A stretch of DNA of 64,000 bases from Thermoanaerobacterium aotearoense (GCF_009905255.1 NZ_CP047602.1:1909501-1973500); one strand, 5' to 3'; counted from the stretch's first letter, positions 28,030 to 38,336 are shown. Numbers and translations are program-made. The notes: generated from the letters alone by a model not told the origin.

Positions 28030-29742
28030 TTATTTTAAAACCATTTTTAATTCATCAAAATCATACGTATTTATCACATCTTTCGCTTCAAGCCAGCCTT
28101 TACGAGCAATGCCTATACCATATTTTACATCATCAAGCCCTTCTATCCTATGTGCATCTGGACAGATTGCAAATTTTACACCTTTTTCTTTTGCATATTT
28201 TATGTATCTCCAATCAATATCCAGTCTATAAGGGCTCGAATTTATTTCAATTATTTTGCCATATTCAGCAGCACTATCTATAACTTTATACACATCGATG
28301 TCATAACCATCTCTTGCAAGGAGGAGTCTCCCTGTCATGTGTCCAATGATTTTTGTGTATCTATTTTTTATAGCTTTTATTATTCTCTCTGTCATGTCGT
28401 CTTTGTTCATTTTAAAGTTGGAATGAACAGATGCGATGACAAAGTCAAATCTTCTCAATATATCTTCGTCATAATCAAGAGAGCCATCTCTTAATATATC
28501 AGATTCTATGCCTTTTAATATCTTTATATCACTGTATTTGCTATTCAATTCATCTATTTCATCCAATTGCCTTAAAACATCTTCTTCTTTAAGTCCATTC
28601 GCATAAAATGCAGATTTACTGTGATCTGTGATACCAATGATTTTATAACCGCGATCTCTTGCCGCATTCACCATCTCAAAAAGTGTATTTGCACCATCGC
28701 TGTATATCGTATGTACATGAAAAACCCCTTTGATGTCTTTTTCCTCTATTAATACTGGAAGTAGCCCTTTTTCCGCTGCTTCAATTTCACCCATATTTTC
28801 ACGAAGTTCTGGAGGAATATACGATAAATTGAGACTATTAAATATCTCTTCTTCATCACGGCATTTAATAGGCAGTTCATCTTTAAATAGACCATATTCG
28901 TTCATCTTTATTCCCATTTGCTTTGCCCTATGCCTCATAGCTGTATTATGCTCTTTGCTGCCTGTAAAATGGTGCAATGCATATGGAAATTCTTCATCTT
29001 TGACAACCCTTAAGTCTACATTTATGCCAGATCTCAATGTTATGCTGGTCTTAGTTTCACCCTTAGCTACAATATCCCTTATACCTTCATATTTTGTAAA
29101 TACATCCATAAGCTTCTCAGGGCTTTCTGTGGTAGCAAGAACATCTATGTCCTTAACTATCTCTTTTCTTCGCCTTAAACTTCCAGCAATCTCGCATCTT
29201 ATTGTCAATCCACTATCAACAAGGTATTGTTTTAATGATGTAGCCTCTATATATGCATCCATAAATAGATGCTTACCACTAAACTGTTTTATAAATTGTA
29301 TGCCTTCCAAGATTTTTTTCTGCGTCTTTTCACCAAATCCCGGCAATTCTACAAGTCTATTTTCAATACAGGCATATTCCAGCTCACCAACCGTCTTTAT
29401 ATCAAGTTTGTCATACAATGTTTTTATCTTTTTAGGTCCAAGACCTGGTATTTTTAACATCTCAATGAGGCCCTCAGGTATTGATGCTTTAAGATTTTCG
29501 TAGTATTCAAGTCTACCTGTAGTAACAAGCTCAGTAAGCTTTTTATTAATCGCATCACCTATACCCTTTACATCTTTTAATCTATCTTCTTTTATTAATT
29601 TTTCAATATCGTCATCAAGGACTTCTATTGTACGAGCAGCATTATAATACGCTCTCGACTTAAAAGGATTTTCACCCTTTAATTCTAATAAAAGCCCTAT
29701 TTCATTAAGTATATTGACAACGGTTTTCTTATCCACACTCAT
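28030..29742 (-). CDS. polX: Family X DNA polymerase with C-terminal PHP domain
   Basis: 570-aa repair polymerase. The N-terminal 8-kDa-like domain has the helix-hairpin-helix motifs VKGIGDAINKKL and IPGLGPKKIKTLY. The nucleotidyltransferase motif GSLRRRKEIVKDIDVLATT carries two catalytic aspartates and LRVVKDEEFPYALHHFTGS supplies the third. From about residue 330 a PHP domain (FHVHTIYSDGANT, GITDHS, IGHMTGR, EINSS, CPDAHR) gives 3'-5' exonuclease/AP-endonuclease activity in Bacillus PolX. The start at 29742 has AGAG upstream; the GTG at 29766 directly abuts its putative site and is less likely. It is a stand-alone gene. Confidence 0.93.
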   Translation of the reverse strand: MSVDKKTVVNILNEIGLLLELKGENPFKSRAYYNAARTIEVLDDDIEKLIKEDRLKDVKGIGDAINKKLTELVTTGRLEYYENLKASIPEGLIEMLKIPGLGPKKIKTLYDKLDIKTVGELEYACIENRLVELPGFGEKTQKKILEGIQFIKQFSGKHLFMDAYIEATSLKQYLVDSGLTIRCEIAGSLRRRKEIVKDIDVLATTESPEKLMDVFTKYEGIRDIVAKGETKTSITLRSGINVDLRVVKDEEFPYALHHFTGSKEHNTAMRHRAKQMGIKMNEYGLFKDELPIKCRDEEEIFNSLNLSYIPPELRENMGEIEAAEKGLLPVLIEEKDIKGVFHVHTIYSDGANTLFEMVNAARDRGYKIIGITDHSKSAFYANGLKEEDVLRQLDEIDELNSKYSDIKILKGIESDILRDGSLDYDEDILRRFDFVIASVHSNFKMNKDDMTERIIKAIKNRYTKIIGHMTGRLLLARDGYDIDVYKVIDSAAEYGKIIEINSSPYRLDIDWRYIKYAKEKGVKFAICPDAHRIEGLDDVKYGIGIARKGWLEAKDVINTYDFDELKMVLK

Positions 29743-29833
29743 CACATCTCTATATTTTAATATCACCCAACCTAAATAATTGCCGATGTATTCTTAATAT
29801 ATTATATCATTTTAACTGTAAAACAAAAATAAT

Positions 29834-29863
29834 AAAGTATGGTTCATGTGTAAACCATACTTT
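29834..29863 (-). terminator. Hairpin terminator between cysK and polX
   Basis: AAAGTATGGTT (29834-29844) and AACCATACTTT (29853-29863) form an 11-bp stem. On the minus strand ATTATTTTTGTTTTAC follows. It lies about 200 bases beyond the cysK stop. Confidence 0.7.
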
Positions 29864-30070
29864 GATTTATAGTTTGTTTACTTTTCTATCCTAAAGATAG
29901 TTATAAAAATTACAGCTAATATTGAGCATACTCCATCATTTACAACCTTGACATTGTCTTGCATTATTGGCAAAATCAGAAAGCCCAAAAGTTCTCATTT
30001 AGATTTTTGAGTTTTGCTGTAAAAGTCAGGGTATTATACCATTTTATTCCTCTATGTTAAAGTATTTTGT
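29864..30070. other. Gene-free stretch beyond cysK
   Basis: No supported gene or RNA. A minus-strand frame of about 38 codons (ending AVIFITIFRIEK) lacks a plausible start and ribosome binding site. It may be a decayed coding relic. Confidence 0.4.
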
Positions 30071-31003
30071 TCAATCTTGGTACAATGATGTGGAAAGGTA
30101 TCTTTCCCCTGTATCAGGAAGCAATACGACTATCGTCTTGCCTTTGTTTTCTGGCCTCTTTGCAATCTGAGTCGCTGCAAATGCGGCTGCACCTGATGAT
30201 ATGCCAACTAATAAGCCTTCAGATTTTGCCAATGCCCTTGAAGTTTCAAATGCTTCATTGTTCTTGACTTGGTATATTTCATCAATGATCTCTCTATTCA
30301 AAACATCAGGCACAAATCCAGCTCCTATTCCTTGTATCTTATGCGGGCCAGGTTTTCCACCAGATAAAACTGGAGAATCAGCAGGCTCAACTGCTACAAT
30401 CTTTACATCAGGTTTTCTTGATTTTAAAACTTCACCAACACCTGTTATTGTCCCACCTGTGCCAATGCCTGCAACAAATATATCTACATTGCCATCAGTG
30501 TCTCTCCATATTTCTTCTGCTGTCGTCTTTCTGTGTATCTCTGGATTGACGGGATTTTTAAACTGTTGCGGTATAAATGCATTGCCATACTGTTTAGCCA
30601 ACTCTTCAGCTTTTCTCACAGCTCCAGACATGCCTTCTGGACCAGGTGTCAACACTATTTCAGCGCCAAGCGCTTTAAGCAAATTTCTTCTTTCAATGCT
30701 CATGGTTTCAGGCATAGTCAATATTAATCTGTATTTTTTAGCCGCTGCAACAAAAGCCAATGCTATTCCTGTATTGCCGCTTGTTGGCTCAATTATAACA
30801 GTGTCTTTATTTATAAGCCCTTTTTCTTCTGCATCCTTTATCATAGCATATCCGATTCTGTCCTTTACACTGCTTAACGGATTAAAATACTCTAATTTTG
30901 CTATAAGCCTTGCTTCAATGTTATTTTCTTTATTGTAGTTTGACAATTCTAATAGCGGCGTATTGCCTATTAAATCCGTAAGATTTTTTGCAATCTTTGA
31001 CAT
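30071..31003 (-). CDS. cysK: Cysteine synthase A
   Basis: 310-aa PLP-dependent O-acetylserine sulfhydrylase making cysteine. The PLP lysine is in [15 protein letters not shown]. The phosphate loop [14 protein letters not shown], the [13 protein letters not shown] loop and the VGISSGAA motif are all present. The length is typical of CysK. AAAGGAGAGG precedes the ATG. It is monocistronic with no S-box or T-box leader visible, so any control differs from that of metY and metA. Confidence 0.96.
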   Translation of the reverse strand: MSKIAKNLTDLIGNTPLLELSNYNKENNIEARLIAKLEYFNPLSSVKDRIGYAMIKDAEEKGLINKDTVIIEPTSGNTGIALAFVAAAKKYRLILTMPETMSIERRNLLKALGAEIVLTPGPEGMSGAVRKAEELAKQYGNAFIPQQFKNPVNPEIHRKTTAEEIWRDTDGNVDIFVAGIGTGGTITGVGEVLKSRKPDVKIVAVEPADSPVLSGGKPGPHKIQGIGAGFVPDVLNREIIDEIYQVKNNEAFETSRALAKSEGLLVGISSGAAAFAATQIAKRPENKGKTIVVLLPDTGERYLSTSLYQD

Positions 31004-31113
31004 TGTATCCTCTCCTTTTAAAATATACTATTCCGATTGGATTTTATGTATTTATTATATATCAAATGAAGCTTTTTGTAAACAACATTTTTCAATTTTA
31101 TTATACATTAAAC

Positions 31114-31140
31114 ATAAAAAAATAACCGCATTAGCGGTTA
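31114..31140 (-). terminator. Terminator of copZ
   Basis: TAACCGC (31123-31129) and GCGGTTA (31134-31140), 4-base loop, followed on the minus strand by TTTTTTTATG. Confidence 0.88.
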
Positions 31141-31162
31141 ATTAATCATATAATAAAAAATA

Positions 31163-31387
31163 TTAAGCTTCATATCCTGCATCAATTATCGCTTTTTTCA
31201 TGTCATCTATAGTAACTTTTTTAGGATCGTATGTTACGGTGACATTGGCCTTATCTAAGTCTACTGTCGCTTTTGACACTCCATCAAGGCCTTTTAATGC
31301 TTTTTCTACAGTCATTTTGCAATGATTGCACGACATACCTCTTACATCGATCGTCACAGTTTCACCTTTTGGACCAAATAAACTCAT
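31163..31387 (-). CDS. copZ: CopZ-like copper chaperone
   Basis: 74-aa single heavy-metal-associated domain with the Cu(I) site GMSCNHC (Cys20 and Cys23 approximately) and the full beta-alpha-beta-beta-alpha-beta pattern, ending DDMKKAIIDAGYEA. It would pass copper to CopA. It is encoded 13 kb away from copA but carries nearly the same operator, so the two units form one regulon. A good AAGGAGAG site precedes the ATG. Confidence 0.92.
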   Translation of the reverse strand: MSLFGPKGETVTIDVRGMSCNHCKMTVEKALKGLDGVSKATVDLDKANVTVTYDPKKVTIDDMKKAIIDAGYEA

Positions 31388-31405
31388 GTTTAAACTCTCC
31401 TTTCT

Positions 31406-31422
31406 ATACTCATAAGGGGTAT
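31406..31422. promoter_or_regulatory. CsoR-like operator before copZ
   Basis: ATACTCATAAGGGGTAT matches the copper-operon palindrome at 18583-18599 at 16 of 17 positions. On the minus strand TTGACT-N17-TAAACT lies upstream (about 31430-31460), placing the operator just after the start site. Confidence 0.72.
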
Positions 31423-31480
31423 TACCTATACATAGTTTAATTTAACTGAACATGAAAGTCAATTATTTTATGATATCATC

Positions 31481-32626
31481 TCATTCTACTTTGATTTTCG
31501 TCTTAGAGTTCATTATACGCAGTGAATACATTGGAACCTTTACCTTAAAATTCTTATATGTATTATCACCCATCATTATATCTACAAAGTATGATAGCAC
31601 ATTAGGAAAATGCCTTACAGATTTCTCTATGAAGTCCATATTATTGTATGTGAATTGCGCTAATCTGTATGCCCAACCGATATCTGGCACAATTTCTCTA
31701 TTGAGTCTAAGAGTGTATTCATTCAATCCACATTCTCCATCGAAATGCTTTTTTATAACGTCAAAAGAGATGTCTGCAGTAAGCAAAGCATTGTATATCC
31801 CTTCACCTGTAAATGGATCGGCAAGCCTTGTAGCATCTCCAATTAGTATTACTTTATCATCATTAAATACCCCATCGCTTCCATCAGGAAACGACAATTG
31901 ATGACCGTAAATTTTACAGTCTTTTATATTTTCGTCCACATTTCCCTCTATCATTTTAGACAGTATTTCCTTTATATTTGAAATTTTATTTAAAAAAGTC
32001 CCGACACCAATAGACAATCTATCACCTTTAGGAAATACCCATCCATATCCATATTTTATCGCATTAAAATCCACCACAACTTTTCCTTTTAATCCATCTA
32101 TTAAGCTATTATCGACATATACTTCACCTTCAAGCGCTATACCTTTTTTACCGTTTATTAATCTTGTTTTATAAGCCACGTTGCTGTTTATCCCATCTGC
32201 ACCTACTAAAATCTTCGTTTCATATTCGCCTTTGTCTGTCATCACAACAAGACTTTTTCCATTATCATAAAAGTCATAAAATGTTTCCCCATCATGTATT
32301 TCACACCCGTAATAAGCTGCCATATCGATCAAATATTTGTCAAATTTAACCCTGTCTACCTGATATATTATAGGTTCATCGGTTTGTAAAACAGTCTGTT
32401 TGCCGTTTGGAAATTTAAAGACAATTTCATTGGTAATATCTTCTACATATTGGCTTATATCAATATCTAATAACTTATAACACCTTTTCGTTATTCCGCC
32501 ACCGCAGGCTTTGTACCTTGGAAAAACATGCTTTTCTATCAACAATGCCTTATATCCTTCTTTAGACAGCTTTCTTCCTAATGTGGATCCTGCAGGTCCT
32601 CCACCTATTATTATTGCATCATACAT
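31481..32626 (-). CDS. FAD-dependent oxidoreductase, geranylgeranyl reductase family
   Basis: 381-aa flavoprotein. The N-terminal Rossmann motif is DAIIIGGGPAGSTLGRKLSK, then KACGGGITKRC (the family cysteine motif), VGADGINSNVAY and the C-terminal FAD motif ILIGDATRLADPFTGEGIYNAL. Family members reduce polyprenyl chains or act as other FAD monooxygenase-like enzymes; the substrate is unknown. AGAGGTG before the ATG at 32626 decides the start over the upstream TTG. It is divergent from metA. Confidence 0.88.
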   Translation of the reverse strand: MYDAIIIGGGPAGSTLGRKLSKEGYKALLIEKHVFPRYKACGGGITKRCYKLLDIDISQYVEDITNEIVFKFPNGKQTVLQTDEPIIYQVDRVKFDKYLIDMAAYYGCEIHDGETFYDFYDNGKSLVVMTDKGEYETKILVGADGINSNVAYKTRLINGKKGIALEGEVYVDNSLIDGLKGKVVVDFNAIKYGYGWVFPKGDRLSIGVGTFLNKISNIKEILSKMIEGNVDENIKDCKIYGHQLSFPDGSDGVFNDDKVILIGDATRLADPFTGEGIYNALLTADISFDVIKKHFDGECGLNEYTLRLNREIVPDIGWAYRLAQFTYNNMDFIEKSVRHFPNVLSYFVDIMMGDNTYKNFKVKVPMYSLRIMNSKTKIKVE

Positions 32627-32756
32627 TTTTTTCACCTCTAAGTTCAATTATAATTGCAAAATATGCTAAATAAAAGCTGCAAATTGGATTATTTTAATCT
32701 ATTTATAATTAAACAGTTGTTGATACAAGGAACGATGGAAAATACCTTTCACGTTA

Positions 32757-32785
32757 TTGACATCATCAATTAATGAATATATAAT
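32757..32785 (+). promoter_or_regulatory. Promoter of the metA riboswitch transcript
   Basis: TTGACA (32757-32762) and TATAAT (32780-32785) with a 17-base spacer, a perfect consensus about 30 bases before the aptamer. Confidence 0.8.
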
Positions 32786-32816
32786 TATTTTAACAATTTA
32801 AAATCGTAAATCAAAA

Positions 32817-32920
32817 CTCATCAAGAGCGGTGGAGGGACTGGCCCTATGAAACCCGGCAACCGTCATGTTTTATGAAAATGGTGCTAATTCCTGCAAAGC
32901 GTATAGCTTTGGGAGATGAG
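32817..32920 (+). promoter_or_regulatory. SAM-I riboswitch (S-box) upstream of metA
   Basis: Aptamer of about 104 bases. P1 is CTCATC (32817-32822) with GATGAG (32915-32920). The core has GCGGTGGAGGGACTGGCCC, then ATGAAACCCGGCAACC and GGTGCTAATTCCTGC. GAGATGAG at the P1 3' strand is complementary to CTCATCTC (32940-32947) in the following terminator, a clear antiterminator. It shares its core with the metY leader. Confidence 0.96.
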
Positions 32921-32935
32921 TAGATGTGAGTATCT

Positions 32936-32966
32936 ACGCCTCATCTCTGAGGCGTTTTATTTTTAC
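32936..32966 (+). terminator. Riboswitch-controlled terminator of metA
   Basis: ACGCCTCA (32936-32943) and TGAGGCGT (32948-32955), 4-base loop, followed by TTTATTTTT, just before the metA ribosome binding site. Confidence 0.9.
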
Positions 32967-32984
32967 ATTGAAGGAGGTTTGCAA

Positions 32985-33902
32985 ATGCCCATCAATATAC
33001 CAAATGGCCTACCTGCCATCGATATTTTAGCTAAAGAAAATATATTCGTAATGGCTGAAGAAAGGGCTATTCATCAAGATATACGCCCCCTTAAAATCGC
33101 CATCTTAAACTTGATGCCTACAAAAAGTGTGACAGAAACACAGCTATTAAGGTTACTTAGCAATAATCCACTGCAAATTGATCTAAAATTTCTCTATGCG
33201 GCATCACATAAATCTAAGAACACCGCGCCAGAGTATTTAGAAGCTTTTTATAAAACGTTTGATGATGTAAAATACGAAAAATTTGATGGCCTCATAATAA
33301 CCGGAGCACCTGTAGAAACTTTAGACTTTTCAGATGTAGATTATTGGCATGAGCTTAAAGAAATAATGGAATGGAGCAAACACAATGTATTTTCAACATT
33401 CCACATTTGCTGGGGTGCTCAAGCTGGTCTTTATTATCACTACGGCGTACCAAAATACCCGCTGAAAGAGAAGATGTTTGGCGTGTTTTTGCATAAGGTT
33501 TCCAAGAAAAATGTCGATTTATTAAGAGGTTTTGACGATGAATTTTATGCGCCCCATTCAAGGTACACAGAAGTCAGAAAAGAAGATATAGAGCTTGTAG
33601 ATGACCTTGAAATACTTTCTGAATCTGACGAAGCAGGCGTATACATAGTATCATCAAAATCTGGAAGACAGATATTTGTGACAGGCCACTCTGAATACGA
33701 CCCTTTGACGTTAAAATCAGAATACGAAAGGGATTTAAAAAAAGGCATACCCATAAAAATACCAAAACATTATTTCCCGGGAGATGACCCCAATAATGAG
33801 CCAATTGTGAAATGGAGAAGCCATGCAAATCTATTATTTTCTAATTGGTTAAACTACTATGTATATCAAAAAACTCCATACGATGTAAATTCAATTGAAT
33901 AA
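32985..33902 (+). CDS. metA: Homoserine O-acetyltransferase (MetA family)
   Basis: 305-aa enzyme activating homoserine for methionine synthesis. The catalytic triad is visible at family positions: Cys142 ([10 protein letters not shown]), His235 and Glu237 (VTGHSEYDP). Residue 111 is Glu ([10 protein letters not shown]), the residue that in studied MetA proteins specifies acetyl-CoA; Gly there specifies succinyl-CoA. Hence O-acetylhomoserine is the likely product, matching the MetY encoded at 26 kb. AGGAGG seven bases before the ATG at 32985 sets the start; the open frame further upstream lies in the riboswitch terminator. Confidence 0.95.
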   Translation: MPINIPNGLPAIDILAKENIFVMAEERAIHQDIRPLKIAILNLMPTKSVTETQLLRLLSNNPLQIDLKFLYAASHKSKNTAPEYLEAFYKTFDDVKYEKFDGLIITGAPVETLDFSDVDYWHELKEIMEWSKHNVFSTFHICWGAQAGLYYHYGVPKYPLKEKMFGVFLHKVSKKNVDLLRGFDDEFYAPHSRYTEVRKEDIELVDDLEILSESDEAGVYIVSSKSGRQIFVTGHSEYDPLTLKSEYERDLKKGIPIKIPKHYFPGDDPNNEPIVKWRSHANLLFSNWLNYYVYQKTPYDVNSIE

Positions 33903-34045
33903 GCGCAATTTAAGCAGGTATAAAGCTAAATTTTATATCCTGCATTTTTTATATCATTTTTGCAAAATTATTCATTGACTTTTTCACTTTCCTGTGCTAA
34001 TTTAATTATGCTATTTCAAAAATTTATAGAAAGGAATTGTACTAT

Positions 34046-35385
34046 ATGGACAAAACACAAAAGCTTAAAAAAGACATTGGCCTATTTATCGCTACAGCGC
34101 TTGTGACAGGCAACATGATGGGTTCCGGCATATTCATGCTTCCTGCTACACTTGCATCTAAATCAGGCCCAGGCGCAACAATACTGGCATGGCTTGTTAC
34201 AGGCATTGGATCAATATTGTTGGCATTGTCATTTGCAAATTTAGGTTCAAGGATTCCAAAAGCTGGTGGCCCGTACGAATACTCAAAATTAGCTTTTGGA
34301 GACTTTATAGGTTTTATCAATGCGTGGCTATACTGGAATGGTTCTTGGATCGGAAACGCTGCCGTTGTCATTGCAGTTGCCAGTTATTCAAGCGCTTTAT
34401 TCCCGATTTTATCGCAAAATCATTTAGCTGCTTTTCTGTACACCAGTGGAATCTTATGGATTTTATAATAGGTGTAAAAAAGGCTGGATCAACTCAAACA
34501 ACAATAACTGTTTTTGAAGTATGTCTTTTTTTGTTCTTCATAATCGTATCAGCAGTGCATTTCAAGTCAAGCAATGTAATGCCATTATTCCCTGCAGGAA
34601 AAGGCATGAATACTTTATCTGCAGCAGCCACTTCAACGCTGTGGGCATTTGTAGGACTTGAAACTGCGTCAATAACTGCTGAAGAAATCAAAAACCCTGA
34701 AAGAAACGTAAAATTAAGCACAATATTGGGGATATTAATAGCAGTAGTAATGTACCTTGCCATAAACCTCTCGGCAATGGGTGCAATGCCGCAAAGCCAG
34801 CTTGCAAAAAGTGCTTCTCCTATAGCTGACATCCTTAAACAGTTTTTAGGAAAAAACATTGCAAATGTCATAATAGTAGGCTCTGTAGTAAGTGTGCTCG
34901 GCACAACTGTCGGATGGCTTTTATCTACAGCTCGTGTGGCTTATGCGGCAGGTAAAGACGGCCTATTTCCAGAAATCTTTTCAAAAGTACATCCTAAATA
35001 CAAGACTCCTCACGTGTCATTGATTATAGGATCGGTACTTGTAAATTTGCTATTGCTGATGAACTATACAAAATCTCTTGTTTCTGCGTTTAATTTCATA
35101 ATATTGCTGGCAACTCTATCTTTCCTGCCCGTATACGCTTTTACAGCCGCATCTGAAATGATGCTTCTTATAAAAAGAGACAAAAATGTCAGCGTATTAG
35201 GCTTTATAAAAAATTCCATTGTTCCGCTTTTAGGATTTGCATACGCTATGTGGACAATATACGGATCTGGAGCCGAGACTGTCATGTACGGATTCATAAT
35301 GCTTATGTGCGGCATACCATTCTATATATACATGAAGTACAAAAATAGCACAAAACTAAGCGAGATTCGAAAAGTCTTAGAATAA
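34046..35385 (+). pseudogene. APC-family amino-acid permease, frameshifted
   Basis: Two overlapping frames together encode a normal-sized (about 445 aa) APC permease. The first, 34046-34468, has the family start GLFIATALVTGNMMGSGIFM and ends ...TSGILWIL at a TAA. The second continues from about 34465 with IIGVKKAGSTQTTITVFEVC and runs to LSEIRKVLE. At the junction about four residues expected in this loop are missing, so a deletion of 3n+1 bases (10 or 13) is the simplest cause. AAAGGA precedes the ATG. Unless this is a sequencing error, the transporter is inactive. Substrate class is basic or polar amino acids, not determinable. Confidence 0.8.
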
Positions 35386-35396
35386 TTATAAAATAT

Positions 35397-35420
35397 AGGC
35401 TGCAAAATGCAGCCTTTTTT
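35397..35420 (+). terminator. Intrinsic terminator between converging genes
   Basis: GGCTGCA (35398-35404), AAA loop, TGCAGCC (35408-35414), then six T residues. It ends the permease transcript and lies just before the acyltransferase stop on the other strand. Confidence 0.88.
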
Positions 35421-35428
35421 ACATAGCT

Positions 35429-37336
35429 TTAATTTTCTTCTTTTACTGCGTTTGCTATAAGTGAAGCAAAATACTTAGCACCACTGGGCTCTAAGTGAAC
35501 CGCATCGGGTGAAAAGAATGAATCGTGTCCATAACTGGCTTTATACCAGTCGACTAAAGTAGTATGTGGATATTCTGAAGACACTTTTGACAATGTCTCA
35601 TTTACGATGCTTTCCCAGGGCCGTGGGACGCGAACATTTACCAATATTACGTGTTTTACGGGCTCTGCACTCTTTAAAAGCGACAAAAGCTGGTCTTCAG
35701 TGAAAGGCCCATTTGTTCCCAACTCAACTATCAAAGTATCTATTTTTCCCTTTGCTTTAAGGCTTTTCACGACATCTTTTGCCTGATACATTTGCCTGCC
35801 TACTTTGCCATCGATGGTGATTCCCGGCAGCATCTCCTCCAAATAAGGCTTCGTATCTATCAATATTGAGTCACCTATTATGGTTATGCCCTTTCCATCC
35901 TGTACAGGGCTGATTGTGGAATTACCGCTACTTGAGGCCGCTGAGCTGGGATTCCCTCCTTTATACGGATAGTATTTAATATCCCTTCTATTATCTGGCA
36001 GATTATCATTGTATCCCTGTAAATCACTGCTATTACTATTACCGCTTTCTACATAAGATGGTGAATCTGAAGCAGCATTTGCCGCACCTGAATTTAATGA
36101 AACTGATGCGCTGGCAGGTATGATTCCACTCATGCCCGCAATAAAAATACCCATTAAGCATACGGATAATGAAACTAAAGCAGATGTTTTAAGTGTAGGT
36201 AGTATTTTACCTTTTTCAAATCTCAATGATTTTAAGTCGTTTATGATTTTTTTAAGTGCCCCGTGCCTTATTGGATCCTCCACGTATTTCCATGACAAGG
36301 CAGAAATAACGATGATCATAAATACCTGCAATAGCGCCCGAATAGGGTCTAAGCCTTTCGTATCTACAGTTGGCGTCGTCAAAATAAGCACTGGAAAGTA
36401 CCAAAGGTACACTCCATACGACCTTGCCCCCAACCATCTTAATGGACCGCATCCTAATATTTTTCCTAACAAGCTTTTAGGATGTGCTGACACAGCCACC
36501 ACTACAGCAGTTATTATAGATAGCAAGTACATGCCGCCTTTATATACAAAAGAATCGTATTGATTGACGTACATAAGCATAGCAAAAACCGAAGCTATTG
36601 CCAAAAAGCCAATCGCATCATAAATCAATACTTTTCTTTTAGCCTCAGTGTGAGAAAATTTGTTGCTGGGCAGAATCAGTGCTAAAGCTGAACCTAAAAG
36701 AAGCCCAAAAGCGCGAGTATCGGTGCCATAATACACACGGCTGGGATCCATTCCTGGAATGTACATCATACCCATTGCTAAGGCAGAAAGCGCAGAAAGC
36801 AGCAAAGTGATAATAAAAATGTGCTTTTTCTTCTTTATATACTTAAATGCCGCAATCAAAGCTAATGGCCAAATAAGGTAAAACTGTCCTTCAACAGCCA
36901 GTGACCATAGATTGCCAAACGTTGATTGTGGCCCAAATTTAGCAAAGTAAGATACCTTGTGGAATATAAGCCACCAATTGTTGACATAAAGCAAACTTGT
37001 TATAGCATCACCTTTAATAGATGAAAGCCTTGAAGCGTCGAAAAGCGTAACATAAGAGACGACTACAATTATCATGATAAAGAGGGCTGGAAACAGCCTC
37101 AACATCCTGCGCTTCCAAAAATTTTTTAAATCAACTTTATTGTTTTTCTCCCATTCTGATGCAATTATATTTGTTATCAAGTATCCTGACAACACAAAAA
37201 ATATGCTGACGCCAAAAAAACCACCTTGCAAAAAAGTCAGATTAAGATGATACCCAATGACAGCAAGTACAGCTAAAGCCCGTAGCCCGTCAAGTCCTGC
37301 CATGTATCTTGCGTTTTCGTTTAAAGGCTTTGGCAC
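35429..37336 (-). CDS. oatA: OatA-like membrane acyltransferase with SGNH domain
   Basis: 635-aa peptidoglycan or cell-surface polymer O-acetyltransferase. Residues about 10-370 form the acyltransferase-3 membrane domain with about ten helices, with YMAGLDGLRALAVLAVIGYH at the start and WSLAVEGQFYLIWP. A Ser/Asn-rich linker (about 415-475) leads to an extracellular SGNH esterase domain with GDSILID, ELGTNGPF and the DAVHLEPSGAKYF Asp/His pair. It starts with GTG at 37336; AGGAGG is seven bases upstream. The acetyl acceptor is probably muramic acid, inferred from OatA. Confidence 0.88.
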   Translation of the reverse strand: MPKPLNENARYMAGLDGLRALAVLAVIGYHLNLTFLQGGFFGVSIFFVLSGYLITNIIASEWEKNNKVDLKNFWKRRMLRLFPALFIMIIVVVSYVTLFDASRLSSIKGDAITSLLYVNNWWLIFHKVSYFAKFGPQSTFGNLWSLAVEGQFYLIWPLALIAAFKYIKKKKHIFIITLLLSALSALAMGMMYIPGMDPSRVYYGTDTRAFGLLLGSALALILPSNKFSHTEAKRKVLIYDAIGFLAIASVFAMLMYVNQYDSFVYKGGMYLLSIITAVVVAVSAHPKSLLGKILGCGPLRWLGARSYGVYLWYFPVLILTTPTVDTKGLDPIRALLQVFMIIVISALSWKYVEDPIRHGALKKIINDLKSLRFEKGKILPTLKTSALVSLSVCLMGIFIAGMSGIIPASASVSLNSGAANAASDSPSYVESGNSNSSDLQGYNDNLPDNRRDIKYYPYKGGNPSSAASSSGNSTISPVQDGKGITIIGDSILIDTKPYLEEMLPGITIDGKVGRQMYQAKDVVKSLKAKGKIDTLIVELGTNGPFTEDQLLSLLKSAEPVKHVILVNVRVPRPWESIVNETLSKVSSEYPHTTLVDWYKASYGHDSFFSPDAVHLEPSGAKYFASLIANAVKEEN

Positions 37337-37499
37337 TGAAATCCCCTCCTAAGATCCCTCACAATAAAAAGCAATTTGCAACAAAATTCTTCATCATTCA
37401 TCTAAAACAGCCATTTTTCTATGAATCCATTATATATTATCAATATTACAACAGCATTACAACTGATAAACAAAATATAAATATCTTATAAATATTTAT

Positions 37500-37545
37500 T
37501 AATAAAAAGAGCCCTTTATACGTTAAAGAGCTCTTTAAAACTTTT
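37500..37545 (-). terminator. Terminator of the isochorismatase-type gene
   Basis: On the minus strand AAAGAGCTC and GGCTCTTT form an imperfect stem about 20 bases after the stop, followed by TTATT. Confidence 0.6.
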
Positions 37546-37549
37546 TATT

Positions 37550-38296
37550 TTATTCTTCCAGCAGTTCTTTGACTATATTTATGCCATTAAGCTTCATGTG
37601 GTATAGAAACATAGTATGTGTTAAGTCGCCATCGTGTGGAACTATTTTCAGCCTTTCCGCCGTCTTCACACTTATATCATAAGTCTCAACACAATTTTCA
37701 GGCACAATCACATTGGCACTTAAATTATTGGCATTTGCAATCATCTTTATAGAAATCGCCGTCTGATATACACACAAATCAGTGCAATTACCTACGATGA
37801 TAAATGTAGATTTGCCTCCTTTTATCATATCAAATATCTTTCTCAAAAACTCATTCCCATCGCCATCTTCTCCGCCGAAAAAAACATTTAGCGAATTTTT
37901 CTCGTACACATTCGGCTTGTCCTTGACTACTTCTAAAAGCTCCTCTACAATACGGCTTTCATCAGTTCCTTTGACACAATGTTCTGGATAATTCGCAAAT
38001 TCTGCAGCGCCTTTGACATGTGCATCATTTACAAACATCACATTCTTTATGCCCATTCTGTATGAAGCTTTAATGAGGCTCTTTATATGTTCTATAATCC
38101 CTCCTATTCGAGGACTTGACAAAGCTCCATTTTTGCAAAAACCATTTATCATGTCAACGACTATAATCGACACATTGTCAGCACTTCCGGCATCTTTTAT
38201 GACGGTGCTTAACTTCATGTCATCTAAGTTGCTATAAAAATCAAACAAATAATTCAAAAAAGGTCTTGTATTGTACAAAAAGCTATCAAAATTCAT
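37550..38296 (-). CDS. Isochorismatase-family cysteine hydrolase
   Basis: 248-aa amidohydrolase of the nicotinamidase/isochorismatase superfamily. The catalytic Asp is in IIVVDMINGFCKNG, a lysine follows in VYEKNSLNVF, and the nucleophilic cysteine is in VGNCTDLCVYQTA. An N-terminal extension of about 40 residues precedes the fold. GGAGG eight bases before the ATG at 38296 is better placed than for the ATG at 38302. Nicotinamide is a likely but unproven substrate. Confidence 0.85.
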   Translation of the reverse strand: MNFDSFLYNTRPFLNYLFDFYSNLDDMKLSTVIKDAGSADNVSIIVVDMINGFCKNGALSSPRIGGIIEHIKSLIKASYRMGIKNVMFVNDAHVKGAAEFANYPEHCVKGTDESRIVEELLEVVKDKPNVYEKNSLNVFFGGEDGDGNEFLRKIFDMIKGGKSTFIIVGNCTDLCVYQTAISIKMIANANNLSANVIVPENCVETYDISVKTAERLKIVPHDGDLTHTMFLYHMKLNGINIVKELLEE

Positions 38297-38336
38297 TTTC
38301 ATGGCCTCCTTTCATCTTATATTTATTGTATACCAT

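Noticed and set aside
29864-30070. Possible 38-codon relic after cysK
   Set aside because: No start, no ribosome binding site and no recognisable family.
32916-32984. N-terminal extension of metA
   Set aside because: Those codons cover the riboswitch terminator; AGGAGG before 32985 and the family numbering (Glu111, Cys142, His235) fit the shorter protein.
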